A DNA stretch of 64,000 nucleotides from Acidobacteriota bacterium. GTDB lineage: Bacteria; Acidobacteriota; Blastocatellia; RBC074. The position numbers and the translations under genes are program-made. The stretch spans positions 186,001 through 250,000 of the forward strand of contig JACPYM010000029.1 of NCBI GenBank assembly GCA_016196035.1, given 5' to 3'. This document shows, in pieces, positions 30,986 to 40,700 of the stretch (position 1 is its first letter; every line of letters starts with the position of its first letter). The notes under the pieces were generated by a model. The model saw only the letters and a program-made list of their open reading frames with translations. It was not told the origin of the DNA and ran no database searches.

Positions 30986-32251
30986 AGCCTTCAACATCTC
31001 GCGGAAGTTGCCTGCAATCGTTACCTCTTCGACGGGGAAGGTCAACTGGCCGCCTTCGATCCACTGGCCCGAAGCGCCGCGCGAATAATCGCCGTTGACG
31101 GGGTTGAACCCGAAGCCGATCAGCTCCGTCACATAAAACCCTTGCTTGACCGACGCGATAATCTCGTTCGGCGCATAGACCCCCGGCACGATGTAAAAGT
31201 TCCCCGTGCCCACGCTCGGCGCGCCCGACAAACCGCGCGCCGCATTGCCCGTAGATTTCAGGTTTAGTTTGCGCGCCGTGTAACTGTTCAGCAAATAGCT
31301 TTGCAACACGCCGTTTTCGACCACCACGGTCTTGCGTGTCGCCAGCCCTTCGCCATCGAAAGGCCGCGAACCCAGCGCGCCCGGTAGCGTCCCGTCATCA
31401 ATGATCGTCAAGCCGCTGGCGGCAATCTCTTCGCCCAGCTTGCCGACGAAAAGCGATGAGCGCCGGAAGATCGCCTCGCCCGTAATCGTCTGGAAGAACT
31501 CGCCCAGCAACTCTTCGGCGGCGTCGGCGGAAAAAATAATCGGGACTTCCTGTGTAGCCACCTTGCGCCCACCCAGCTTGCGCAACGCGCGCCGCGCCGC
31601 TTCCTGACCGATGGTCTCGGCGTCATCCAATTTGGCAAAGCTACGCGCGCGGTCGCCCCAATAGCCGATTTGCATTTGGTCGCCGTCCTTGGCAATCGGC
31701 GCGACCGACACGCCGCACAGCGTGCCCTGATATTCGCCCGCAAAGCCGCCGCTTGTCGCCAGCAGCATGCGCGCCACCGTCGTCCCGCAACTCGCGCCTT
31801 GCGAATTGGCGATGCGCGCGTCGTACCCGCGCGCCGCCGCCTCCGCCGCCTTCGCCAATTCGATCTTGCGTTCGGTCTGCAGCGCGACGATGGCCTCGTC
31901 GTAAAGGCCCAAATCCGGCAACGCGCCGCTCGCCAATTCATCACGCGCGGGCAACACCGCCGCCTCGTCCACCGAAGTCAGCCGCGCCATTGCCACCGCC
32001 GTGTCAATCAATTCGTCCAACGCCGCCGCGCTCACATCCGAAGTCGAGCACGACGCCTGCCGCCCTTCGTAAAGCACGCGCAAGCCCAAGCCGCGCGACG
32101 CAGCCTCTTCCAGCTTTTCGACTTCGCCCAGGCGGACTTCGACCGAAAAGTCGGTGGTTTCGCTGGCGATAACTTCGGCCTCGGTCGCGCCGCGCTTTAG
32201 AGCTTTGGCGATGAGGTCGGAGAGCAGGTCTATGGTGATTTGTGTAGCCAT
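30968..32251 (-). CDS. pmbA: TldE/PmbA-type subunit of the TldD/TldE metalloprotease
   Basis: 427 aa, cytosolic. It resembles the non-catalytic PmbA/TldE partner of TldD; together they process small peptides (microcin B17, CcdA in Escherichia coli). Family features are GLGLRVLYEGRQASCSTSD near the N-terminus, EELLGEFFQTITGEA and GNAARGLSGAPSVGTGN late in the protein. There is no HExxxH zinc motif, as expected for the E subunit. The ATG at 32251 was chosen over an in-frame extension that runs into the REP region. The tldD partner is on the same strand 2.2 kb upstream, separated by foreign-looking DNA. Confidence 0.9.
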   Translation of the reverse strand: MATQITIDLLSDLIAKALKRGATEAEVIASETTDFSVEVRLGEVEKLEEAASRGLGLRVLYEGRQASCSTSDVSAAALDELIDTAVAMARLTSVDEAAVLPARDELASGALPDLGLYDEAIVALQTERKIELAKAAEAAARGYDARIANSQGASCGTTVARMLLATSGGFAGEYQGTLCGVSVAPIAKDGDQMQIGYWGDRARSFAKLDDAETIGQEAARRALRKLGGRKVATQEVPIIFSADAAEELLGEFFQTITGEAIFRRSSLFVGKLGEEIAASGLTIIDDGTLPGALGSRPFDGEGLATRKTVVVENGVLQSYLLNSYTARKLNLKSTGNAARGLSGAPSVGTGNFYIVPGVYAPNEIIASVKQGFYVTELIGFGFNPVNGDYSRGASGQWIEGGQLTFPVEEVTIAGNFREMLKALHKNL

Positions 32252-32307
32252 TCGGAAAGGTAAAAGGTGAAAAGAGAACCGTGAACATTCCGATGCCAGC
32301 CTGCGGA

Positions 32308-32501
32308 TGCAGGCGACAGCATAAAGCCCAGTGCGTGAGCGCTGGGTTAGCTCGTCATTGAGAACCGCAAGCCCACGAAGGTGGGCGGCAGACATTGCGC
32401 GCGATGGTCTGTCGCTCGCTCCGCGAGCTTGCGTAAATTTTGGGGCGCTCACCCAGGGTTTCGCGCTGCGCGCTGCACCCTGGGCTTTACGCTGCCGCCC
32501 G
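32308..32501. repeat. REP-like inverted pair with ...AAAGCCCA arms
   Basis: The left arm (about 32308-32329, GCAGGCGACAGCATAAAGCC) and right arm (about 32480-32501, revcomp GCGGGCGGCAGCGTAAAGCC) are inverted copies. Further GCGCTGGG / CCCAGGG stems lie between them. It fills the gap between pmbA and the DUF433 gene (32252-32519), where no gene is supported. Confidence 0.75.
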
Positions 32502-32519
32502 CATTCGCGGGCTGAGAGT

Positions 32520-32888
32520 TCAAGCGAACTTGGCGATGCCATTCGTTTGCCGTTCTGCCCAGCGCCGCATCAACCGTTCGCGGAACGCCACGCGGTCAGC
32601 CTGGTATTGCGGATCAGCCTCAAGCTGTTTTTGAAACGCGGCATCGGCTTCCTCCTGCTTTTGCAGGTACGCATCCAACTCGGCCCGATGGCTCAAGTAA
32701 TACGCCAGTACAGCATGAACCTGGCACAACGAAACCGCCGGGAAGCGATTGGTAATCTCTTCCGCCGAGGCACCTTGTTTGTAGTGATGCAGGATCGTGT
32801 CGAGCGGGACGCGCGTGCCGGTAACGCGGATCACGCCTTCGGGCGTTTGGGTGAGCGGTACTGTTTGAACTGCTTCGATTGCTGTCAT
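32520..32888 (-). CDS. DUF433 family protein (VapB45-type antitoxin-like)
   Basis: 122 aa. The helix-turn-helix-like DUF433 core is clear: RVTGTRVPLDTILHHYKQGASAEEI, then FPAVSLCQVHAVLAYYLSHRAELDAYL. The C-terminal third is a charged helix (QKQEEADAAFQKQLEADPQYQ...). DUF433 proteins often act as antitoxins to a PIN-like (DUF5615) toxin, but no such gene is adjacent here. The start has AGAGG about 10 bases upstream. It lies between the mCpol-like gene and pmbA, so it may be part of the insertion. Confidence 0.8.
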   Translation of the reverse strand: MTAIEAVQTVPLTQTPEGVIRVTGTRVPLDTILHHYKQGASAEEITNRFPAVSLCQVHAVLAYYLSHRAELDAYLQKQEEADAAFQKQLEADPQYQADRVAFRERLMRRWAERQTNGIAKFA

Positions 32889-32967
32889 AGCTTTTTACCT
32901 CTTCGCTTTCTCTTGGGGCAATGCGCTCGTTTAGTCTGCTGCTCTGCTGCTTAATGTAGGTAGGTCA

Positions 32968-34374
32968 CTACAAGATATTACCCTCGCTATTCAACCTGGA
33001 CTTCTCCAGTTTTTTCTTTTTCCACTCTTTCAAAACATGAAATAGCTCTTTGGGGTCAAGGGAGAGGAATTTTCCTTTGATGAGGCTTTGCAATAAGTAG
33101 GTAAGCAAAAACCAGCCAAATGTAAGCTTGAAAGCAAGTGGCTCCATCCGATTCCATCCTTCAGGTTGAGCAATAGACCAGCAGACCCACGCAAATACAG
33201 GAAGACTTATCAAGAAATAGGCTAATAACACCAATTGAGCAAAATTAGTTGCGAGCTTGTCTTCAAGCTGAGTGTGACTTCTCTCTAGTAAATTGAAAGT
33301 AGTAACTAGGCGATTATAGTTGCTCTCTGAAATGACAGAGGTTTCGCTTACAACGATTTTATTATTGGTGTAAGAGCTTTCTGCTAAGCAAGCATAGTCA
33401 TAAGTTTTGTTGTATGTCAGGTTATGAATCAATTCCTTATGGTCAAATGTACGCTCATTTGATAACTCAAAAGAGTAAATCGTGCTTACGTTCTTAAATC
33501 TCAAAATAGTATAGACGTCAACCAGATAGCTTTTAAGAAAAGCCGTCACGTCGAAGATATAAGCGAATGAGTCAATATCGTTTAGCAGGATAGATGTTTC
33601 TTTTTCTAGATCTTCGTACACGATAACTTTTGTGTCAGGAATGATTCTCTGTAAGTTTTTATATCTCAGACAATGTATAGGCTGAATTTCAATATCTAGC
33701 TCTTCCCACTGGCTGCCTTTTTTCTTCAGGTATTTACCGCTTACCAAGCTGCTTAATTGTTTGCTGATTAGTTCTTTTAACCTGCTTAGATCATCTTCTT
33801 TTGATTCAATTTTCCCTCGATCTTCTGTTATGTTTATCAGAACAACCTGGGTCAGGTTTTCATAGTATGCTATGCAATGAGCAATCACATTGATGTAGGG
33901 ATCAGGGAGGTCGGAGGTGGCAAAAATAAACAACTTGGTTTGCTTTGGACGAACGACCTGTGTCTCTTCTTTACTAGAAGACTTGATTGATCCCTTGCTT
34001 TGCTGCTTTGCATTCATGAGATTGTTGATTGCTTGTGGTACGTTATCGCCGACTCCGCAACTCATGGATAGCCCAGTATGTTTTGTAAAGATACTGGCTA
34101 TATTTTCTAGGAAATTATAGTCGTGCTTGTCAAAGTCATATTTAATTAAAACATCGTCCCCGCCGGCGATTATTAACTCGGCACCCGTGGTAGAGTTAAT
34201 AAGCGACTCTATTTGAAAAATCGCCAGTTTAATACTCTCTGACAAGTGTGTAGCTTCTTTAACTCTGCCATTGTTAAGCAAATTTTCTATTGAATTGCCT
34301 ATGTTATCTCCGTCAAAGAAAGCATATTTCACTGTCCCAACTTGTGTCTCAATATTTTGATTGGTAAATGACAT
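32968..34374 (-). CDS. mCpol-like nucleotide cyclase fused to a CARF-like region and two TM helices
   Basis: 468 aa. Residues about 15-130 form a Cas10/GGDEF-type palm: FFDGDNIG (D21, D23), then GGDD (71-74) and SCGVG....AINNLMNAKQQSKG. This fits minimal CRISPR polymerase (mCpol) cyclases better than diguanylate cyclases, which have GG(D/E)EF. Residues about 145-330 look Rossmann/CARF-like (LFIFATSDLPDPYINVIAHC..., IFDVTAFLKSYLVDVY...IYSFEL). Two transmembrane helices (about 379-400 and 413-431) and a Lys-rich tail end it. Base composition is about 36% GC (21/60 and 22/60 in two lines counted), far below neighbours, so it was probably transferred in. mCpol systems with two-TM effectors (Panoptes) act in phage defence; here all parts seem to be in one chain. 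The CARF assignment is by pattern only. Confidence 0.72.
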   Translation of the reverse strand: MSFTNQNIETQVGTVKYAFFDGDNIGNSIENLLNNGRVKEATHLSESIKLAIFQIESLINSTTGAELIIAGGDDVLIKYDFDKHDYNFLENIASIFTKHTGLSMSCGVGDNVPQAINNLMNAKQQSKGSIKSSSKEETQVVRPKQTKLFIFATSDLPDPYINVIAHCIAYYENLTQVVLINITEDRGKIESKEDDLSRLKELISKQLSSLVSGKYLKKKGSQWEELDIEIQPIHCLRYKNLQRIIPDTKVIVYEDLEKETSILLNDIDSFAYIFDVTAFLKSYLVDVYTILRFKNVSTIYSFELSNERTFDHKELIHNLTYNKTYDYACLAESSYTNNKIVVSETSVISESNYNRLVTTFNLLERSHTQLEDKLATNFAQLVLLAYFLISLPVFAWVCWSIAQPEGWNRMEPLAFKLTFGWFLLTYLLQSLIKGKFLSLDPKELFHVLKEWKKKKLEKSRLNSEGNIL

Positions 34375-34375
34375 G

Positions 34376-34393
34376 TCATGCTACACGTAACAT
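34376..34393 (-). CDS. Possible 5-codon leader reading frame before the mCpol-like gene
   Basis: ATG TTA CGT GTA GCA TGA, preceded at good spacing by GAAAGGAC. Its stop is one base before the mCpol ATG at 34374, which lacks a Shine-Dalgarno sequence of its own. Translation of the mCpol-like gene may thus be coupled to this minicistron. This is inference from spacing only. Confidence 0.35.
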   Translation of the reverse strand: MLRVA

Positions 34394-34434
34394 TTTGTCC
34401 TTTCCATACCACAAATAGCCTGTTTGGTGATAGC

Positions 34435-35871
34435 TCAACTACCCTTCGTCCCGCCCACCGTCATCTCTTCAATCTTAATCGTCGGCATCCCCACGCCCAC
34501 CGGCACCGATTGCCCGTCTTTGCCGCACGTCCCGATGCCTTCGTCCAGCGCCAGATCGTTGCCGACCGCCGAGACTTTGGTCAGCGCGACGGGGCCGTTG
34601 CCGATCAGCGTAGCGCCTTTGACCGGCGCGGTGACTTTGCCGTCTTCGATCAAGTAAGCCTCGCTCGCGCTGAACACGAATTTGCCGTTGGTGATGTCTA
34701 CTTGGCCGCCGCCGAATTGCACGGCGTAAAGGCCGCGTTTGACCGATTTGATGATGTCGGCGGGGTCGCTCTGGCCCGCGAGCATGTACGTGTTGGTCAT
34801 ACGCGGCATCGGCAGGTGGCGGTAACTTTCGCGGCGGCCATTGCCGGTGAGCGCCGCACCCGTTAGCCGCGCGCTGAGCTTGTCCTGCAAATACCCGCGC
34901 AGGATGCCGTTTTCGATCAGCACGGTTTGCGCGGTCGGATTGCCTTCGTCATCCACGTTGAGCGAGCCGCGCCGCCCCGGAACGCAGCCCTCATCCACGA
35001 CAGTGCAGAGCGGGCTGGCGACCTTTTGGCCGATCAGGCCGGAAAAGGCCGAGGTGCCTTTGCGGTTGAAATCGGCTTCCAGGCCGTGGCCGACGGCTTC
35101 GTGCAAGAGGATGCCGGGCCAGCCCGCGCCGAGCACGACTTCCATCGCCCCGGCGGGCGCTTCGACGGCTTCGAGCTGGACGATGGCCTGGCGCGCGGCT
35201 TCGGCGGCGAAATGTTCGGGCGTGAGTTGGTCGTGGAAGAACTCCAAGCCGTTGCGCCCGCCGCCGCCCGCGTAACCCGATTGCAAGTTCCCGTCGTCAT
35301 CCGCGATGCACAGCACATTCATACGCGTCAGCGGCTGCACGTCGCCGATCAGCGCGCCTTCGGACGTAGCGATCAGCATGACCTTGTACTTGTCCATAAA
35401 CATCGCCTGCACCTCGCGCACACGCGGATCGTGCGCGCGCGCCGCCTTGTCCGCGCGGTGCAACAATTCGATTTTGCGTTCGAGCGGCTCTTCGTTGGCC
35501 GGATGCGCGACGGGATAAAGATCGTGCTGCGGCTGGCTGGCCGATATGTTGACGGGGCCAACCTGCACGCCGCTCTCGGCGATATGCGCGGCGGTCAGCG
35601 CGGCCTTGCGGATGGCAGCGACTTCGATCTCGTCGCAGTAGGCAAAGCCGGTGCGCTCGCCACTGATAACGCGCACGCCGACGCCCTGTTCGACCGTGCG
35701 ATTGGCAGTCTTGATGATCTGCTCTTCGAGATTGAGCGCGTGGTTGATCGTGTATTCGAAATACAGATCGGCGTAATCACCACCTTTCGACATGGCCGTG
35801 GCGAGCAAGCTTTCGATGTCGGCGGTGGTGAGATTGAATCGGGAAGTGAAAAATTCAATTGGATTGGTCAT
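34435..35871 (-). CDS. tldD: TldD metalloprotease subunit
   Basis: 478 aa, cytosolic. It is the catalytic zinc subunit of the TldD/TldE protease. The motif HEAVGHGLEADFN (HExxxH, about residues 260-265) is present, together with GRRGSLNVDDEGNPTA, MRMTNTY-like PRMTNTYMLAG and a C-terminal GIGTCGKDGQSVPVGVGMP. The ATG at 35871 is preceded by GGAGAG inside the previous gene. A membrane protein gene ends 2 bases upstream, so they share a transcript. The pmbA partner lies downstream beyond the AT-rich insertion. Confidence 0.95.
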   Translation of the reverse strand: MTNPIEFFTSRFNLTTADIESLLATAMSKGGDYADLYFEYTINHALNLEEQIIKTANRTVEQGVGVRVISGERTGFAYCDEIEVAAIRKAALTAAHIAESGVQVGPVNISASQPQHDLYPVAHPANEEPLERKIELLHRADKAARAHDPRVREVQAMFMDKYKVMLIATSEGALIGDVQPLTRMNVLCIADDDGNLQSGYAGGGGRNGLEFFHDQLTPEHFAAEAARQAIVQLEAVEAPAGAMEVVLGAGWPGILLHEAVGHGLEADFNRKGTSAFSGLIGQKVASPLCTVVDEGCVPGRRGSLNVDDEGNPTAQTVLIENGILRGYLQDKLSARLTGAALTGNGRRESYRHLPMPRMTNTYMLAGQSDPADIIKSVKRGLYAVQFGGGQVDITNGKFVFSASEAYLIEDGKVTAPVKGATLIGNGPVALTKVSAVGNDLALDEGIGTCGKDGQSVPVGVGMPTIKIEEMTVGGTKGS

Positions 35872-35873
35872 AG

Positions 35874-36380
35874 CTAAATCAACTCTCCAAACACTGGGAA
35901 AGCATAGGACGTAAACCAGGCAAATAAGAGCCAATGAAAACCAAGGCTCAGTGGAAACGCAGGTTTGCGCCAGGCTTTCAGCCCAATCAAAGCAAGCGTT
36001 GCTATCAAACTAAAATTCAGGATTATCACAGCAACAGTGTGCACCCCGCCTTGATATTTCATCCCGTAAGACCAGTAAATTATGTTATGCAAAATGGAAA
36101 GCAAAGCGAGTAAGAAAAAGAGCATGAAACTGCGAGCCGGTATTTCAGGCTTTCCCAGAAAAGCATACGGATTCCATATCCACATCGCTAAAGCAGGAAT
36201 GGACAGGATAAAGAGTTTGGTTCCCAAGAAGCTGGGAATCAGCATTCCGACCAAGAAGAGCCAAAAGGGAAATGGGGCCCAGATGCGTGGCACGTTGGCA
36301 TTGATTGACTGCCAAGCGACAAGGCTGAGCGAAATACCAGCAAGCAAAGTTGTGAGAGTGAAAAAGTGTTTTTGAGACAT
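35874..36380 (-). CDS. Multi-pass membrane protein of unknown function
   Basis: 168 aa with about five hydrophobic helices (for example LTTLLAGISLSLVAWQ, FPFWLFLVGMLIPSFLG, FMLFFLLALLSILHNIIYW, VIILNFSLIATLALIGL) and little outside them. Not recognised. Base composition is more AT-rich than tldD. It ends 2 bases before the tldD start, implying coupled translation. Confidence 0.6.
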   Translation of the reverse strand: MSQKHFFTLTTLLAGISLSLVAWQSINANVPRIWAPFPFWLFLVGMLIPSFLGTKLFILSIPALAMWIWNPYAFLGKPEIPARSFMLFFLLALLSILHNIIYWSYGMKYQGGVHTVAVIILNFSLIATLALIGLKAWRKPAFPLSLGFHWLLFAWFTSYAFPVFGELI

Positions 36381-36437
36381 CCCACCTCCAGAACAACTGT
36401 CGCAATACTTGTCTTGTTAGTTAGCTTTGGGCGGCAA

Positions 36438-36653
36438 TCAGGCCACTGCCAACAAGGCTTTTTCAACGTCCTTCGACAGTTCAAGGGCAACGAAGCATTC
36501 CGCCGGATACAAATAATCTTCGCCCGATTCGTCAACGATTCTGAGCAAGCCGTCCGCTGCTACCGCTGTGTCTGGCAAGACCTGATAGAGCTTGCGCAGT
36601 TCCAAGTCTTCGCAACCATTCTTTTGCACACAAACGACAAAGTGTTTAGACAT
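36438..36653 (-). CDS. Small conserved-type protein (about 71 aa), unknown function
   Basis: Cytosolic, beginning MSKHFVVCVQKNGCEDLELRK and containing VDESGEDYLYPAECFVALELS. The sequence resembles a family of short proteins often encoded next to nuclease or toxin-like genes. It overlaps the end of the upstream Uma2 gene by 8 bases, so the two are almost certainly co-translated. It may be a partner of it; no function is known. Confidence 0.6.
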   Translation of the reverse strand: MSKHFVVCVQKNGCEDLELRKLYQVLPDTAVAADGLLRIVDESGEDYLYPAECFVALELSKDVEKALLAVA

Positions 36654-37197
36654 AAGCTGGTTGTTGAAACAATTCGCTAATGCGCAACCGGAAGCCGGGC
36701 AATAACGCCTCGCTCACCAACTCATCCTCTTCCCCCAACACCGTAATCGCTTTTGGCGAATCGTAAATGTGCACTTCGCGCAAGTCAGGTGACACTAACC
36801 AAGTTTGCCGCACGCCAGCGGTAAAACACTCGCGCAGCTTGCGGTTGACCTTCCCCCAGCTTTCGTTGGACGCGACAACTTCGACAGAGAGGTCAGGGGC
36901 GAGATGCCATTTCTCTTCGGTTTCGCCTTCGGGCGGCATGCGCGCGGCGGAAAGGAAAGAAACATCGGGCAAGCGTTCGTTCTGTCCGATTTGAAAGGTG
37001 GCGTCTGGGCCGTAGACACCGCCAAGCTGGTGCGCTTCGACATATCCACCCAAACGAATAATCAGGCGTGTGCCCACGCCGCTGTGTCTGGAACTACCCA
37101 TGTCTTTGGCCTCCCATTGTCCATCCACAAGTTCATAGATTTTGTCGGCGTCGTCGGCGAGTGCGATACCAGTGGCGATTTGCGTTGTCGGAGCCAT
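36646..37197 (-). CDS. Uma2 family (DUF820) PD-(D/E)XK nuclease-like protein
   Basis: 183 aa. The Uma2/DUF820 restriction-endonuclease fold is seen: YELVDGQW at the N-terminus, GPDATFQIGQNERLPDVSFLSAARMP with the catalytic-type Asp, then WHLAPDLSVEVVASNE (E-x-V) and the helix VNRKLRECFTAGVRQTWLVSP. The ATG at 37197 has AGGAGG 8 bases upstream, deciding against the longer frame. These proteins are abundant in cyanobacteria and acidobacteria and are often horizontally spread; the biological role is unclear. Confidence 0.85.
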   Translation of the reverse strand: MAPTTQIATGIALADDADKIYELVDGQWEAKDMGSSRHSGVGTRLIIRLGGYVEAHQLGGVYGPDATFQIGQNERLPDVSFLSAARMPPEGETEEKWHLAPDLSVEVVASNESWGKVNRKLRECFTAGVRQTWLVSPDLREVHIYDSPKAITVLGEEDELVSEALLPGFRLRISELFQQPAYV

Positions 37198-37260
37198 TGC
37201 ATTTCCTCCTGCTGAAAATTGATGCCGGTGGATTGTAGTTTTACCAGGGTGATGCGGCAA

Positions 37261-37787
37261 GCAGGCAATCTATCCGGGCTTGCTGTCAATGAGTTGGAAC
37301 TGACTGGCCTTTGCGGCTGCCAAGCAACGCCTGCTTTTGTCATTTTGGCCAAGCCGCATCCGAAAACTCCAATGGCATCTGAGAAATTGGAAACCTGGGT
37401 TTAACAAAGCCGTTGGTTTTAAGGCGCGTCTTCTTTTGACGAGTGCGGCCAGCGTGCTATCTACGTTGTGATTCGAGGTTGATACAGAAAAGAAACCCGC
37501 CAATTGTTACTGCCGAAAAGCCATAACGAAACAATTCAGAATTTGTTTGTTACAGCGCTGTTACGAAGTTACAACGTGGCATAACGGTTGCACCTTTGTA
37601 ACTCCGCATACGTACCAGAATATTTGAATTACCGTCACGTATGTTGATAACCGCGGCAACCATTGCCTCGTTTTCAATCGTTTCAGAAAACACAATCGCG
37701 AACCAAAACACTGGATGTGAACAACGGCCTTCACGGGCCGGCAGGTTGTCGTGTGTTCAATGACGCCCGCTAAAGGAGAAATGGAAT
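37261..37787. other. 527-base regulatory gap before the TonB-dependent receptor
   Basis: No gene is supported on either strand. The right end carries AAAGGAGAAATGGAAT before the receptor ATG. At 37543-37605 there are several TGTTAC / GTAAC-like motifs (TGTTACAGCGCTGTTACGAA, AGTTACAACG, TTTGTAACTC), which may form an operator. This is not tested. Confidence 0.4.
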
Positions 37788-40700
37788 ATGAAATCAATTA
37801 AACCCTGCTTGTTATTTGTTTGTTTGTTGTGCGCCACGCTCGCGGCTTTCGGCCAGGCGGTTTCGGTCAGCAATGTCGAGGGCACCGTGACCGATCAGAC
37901 CGGCGCGGTCGTGCCCAACGCCGTCGTGACCGTCACCAACGCCGGTACGGGCGCTAAACGCGAAGCCGCTGCCGATAGCAATGGCTATTACCGCGTCGCC
38001 GGATTGGCGCCGGGCCTGTATACGATCAGGATCGAGAGCAAAGGCTTTGCCACGCAGCTTTCCGAAAACGTGACGCTCAACGTGGGCACGACGCTCACGC
38101 TGAACGCGCAACTCAAACCGGCGGGCGCGACGGAAACCGTCATCGTCAACGCGGGTGATGTGGCGCTGGTCGAAACGACGCGCACCGAATTGGGCGGCGT
38201 CGTCAGCAACCGCGAAATCGAAAACCTGCCGCTCAACGGGCGCAGTCTGGCGGGCCTGGCGATTCTGGTGCCGGGCGCGCGGCCCGCGCAATCCTTCGAC
38301 CCGACCAAGAACCGCAGCGCGGCCTTTTCGGTCAATGGCGGCGGTGGACGCAACATCAACACCACCGTGGATGGCGGCGACAACAAAGACAACACCGTTG
38401 GCGGCATCGTCATGAATTTCTCGCTCGAAGGCGTGCAGGAATACAAGCTCGAAACGCAGCGTTTCTCCGCCGCCGCGGGCCGCAGCGAAGGCGCGGCGCT
38501 CAACGTCATCACCAAGAGCGGCACCAACGCCTTGCGCGGTTCGGCGTTTCTCTTTGCGCGCGACAAAGCCTTCAACGCGAACGATCACATCTCCGTCGTC
38601 AGCAAACGCGCGAAGCCCGATTACAGCCGCCAACAATTCGGCGGCAGCCTGGGCGGGCCGGTCAAACAAGATCGTTTGTTCTTTTTCGGCGTCTACGAAC
38701 GGACGCGCGAAGAGGCGGCCTTCAACGTCAGCCAGACCGTGGTGGACGAATTGACCATCGCCAAGGTCGCCGGGGCCAAACCGATTCAGACCGTGCCGAC
38801 GCCCTTCCGCGACAACCTCTGGCAGGTGCGCCTCGACGGCAAACTCAACGACAAACACACGGCCTTTTTGAAATGGGCGCAACAGACCAACAGTGCGCTC
38901 AACGACCAGGCCAACATCACCGACGAATCGAGCGGCAACTTCACGCGGAATCATTTGTACCAGAGCACGCTCGGCTTCAATTCGACGCTGACGCCGGCGC
39001 TGGTCAATCAATTCGTCTTCGCCTATCAGTATTGGAACAACATCATTGACTCAAACACCTTCGCGCCGTATCTGATCTTCCCCGGCGCGGGCGTGACCTT
39101 CGGCACCAATCCCAACATTCCGCAAGGCTCGGTGCAACGCAAGTTCCAATTCAAGGACGACCTGTTCTGGACGCGCGGCCAACACGGATTCAAATTCGGC
39201 GGTGATTACACGGCCATTCCCAAACTGGGCGGCTTCTTCCGCACACCGCCGACGCCCAACCTGACCTTCCTCGACAATCCGTCGGTGATCACGACCGACA
39301 AGACGAAATATCCGCAAGGCTTCGCCACGCCCGGCGCGGTCTCGACACTGGTTTACACGTCGGGCGATCCGGCCTTTGATTATCACGACACCGCGATGAT
39401 CTCGGCGTATGTGCAGGATGATTGGAAAGTCCGGCCCCGACTGACGCTGAATCTGGGTGTGCGCTACGACCTCGATCACAACTTCATTCCAGCGCTGCCG
39501 AACAACCGCACCTACCTGTTGCTGAAACAGATCAATCACGTGGCGGCGAGCCGCTTGCCCGGCGATGACACCAACAATTTCTCGCCGCGTTTCGGGTTTG
39601 CCTGGGACATCGGCGGCGATGCCAAAAATGTCGTGCGCGGCGGCTATGGCATTTACTACGGGCAAGTCTTCCAGAACATCCCGCTCTTCGCCCAGCAACA
39701 GGCCAACGCGACGGTGTTCGCTTCGACCACGCTGACCAGTTCCGGCACCACGCCGCAAACCAACACCGATCCGTTCCTGAAGACCTTCCGTTATGGCGTA
39801 GACACGATCGCCATTCCACCCGCCGCCACGACGCTGGCGAACGGTGCGTCGGGCCGCCTCATCAGCCCCGATGCGGTGATGCCCTATACTCAGCAATTCA
39901 ACGTCGGCTACAGCCGCCAACTCAGCCGCGATTACGCGGTCGAAGTGGATTACGTCCACATCCTCGGCTTGCACGAATACATGCGGCGGCGCTTGAACCC
40001 GCGCGTGCCGGGCAACACGGTCAAGGACATCAACGGCGCGAATGTGGCGAACGCGCGGTTGCTGGCGGCGAATTTCGTGAGCGCCGGTTTGCCCGCCGCG
40101 CGGTTGGGCGACATCATTTACGAAGATTCCATCGGGCGTTCGCACTACGACGGCTTGAACGTTCAACTGCGCAAACGCTTCACGAACCATCTCACTTTCC
40201 AAACGTCATACGTGCTTTCGCGCGGCATCGCCTATGGCGGCGCGAACAACACGGGCGCGGCGGCGGGCTTCGGCGGTCTGGTGCAGGATCAGAACGACAT
40301 CTTCAACAAGGACGAACTGGGGCCGACCTCGACCGATGAACGGCACCGTTTTGTCTTTTCGGGTGTACTGGATTTGCCGTGGGGGTTGCAGGTTTCGCCG
40401 ATTTTGCAGGCCGCTTCGCCGCGCGCCTACACGATCATTCAGGGCACTGACCGCAACGGCGACGGCGTCACCAACGACCGTTGGCTCGATCCGGCGACCA
40501 ACCAGATCACCAAACGCGGCGCGTTCCGTGGCGGTTTCGACATCCAACAGGTCACTGACCCGGCGACGGGCAAGACGGAAATCGTAGCGGGTGACGCAGT
40601 CTCGGCGCGCACTTTCACGCTGGATATGCGCGTCTCGAAATACGTCAAGTTTAGCGACCGGATGAAACTTGGTTTGTTCTTCGAGGCCTTCAACCTGACC

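Noticed and set aside
32520-32888. Complete toxin-antitoxin pair
   Set aside because: Only the DUF433 gene is present; no PIN-like toxin gene is adjacent, so a pair is not claimed.
32968-34374. Canonical diguanylate cyclase or type III CRISPR Cas10
   Set aside because: The signature is GGDD instead of GG(D/E)EF and there is no HD domain, Csm/Cmr neighbour or CRISPR; the size and layout fit an mCpol-type protein better.
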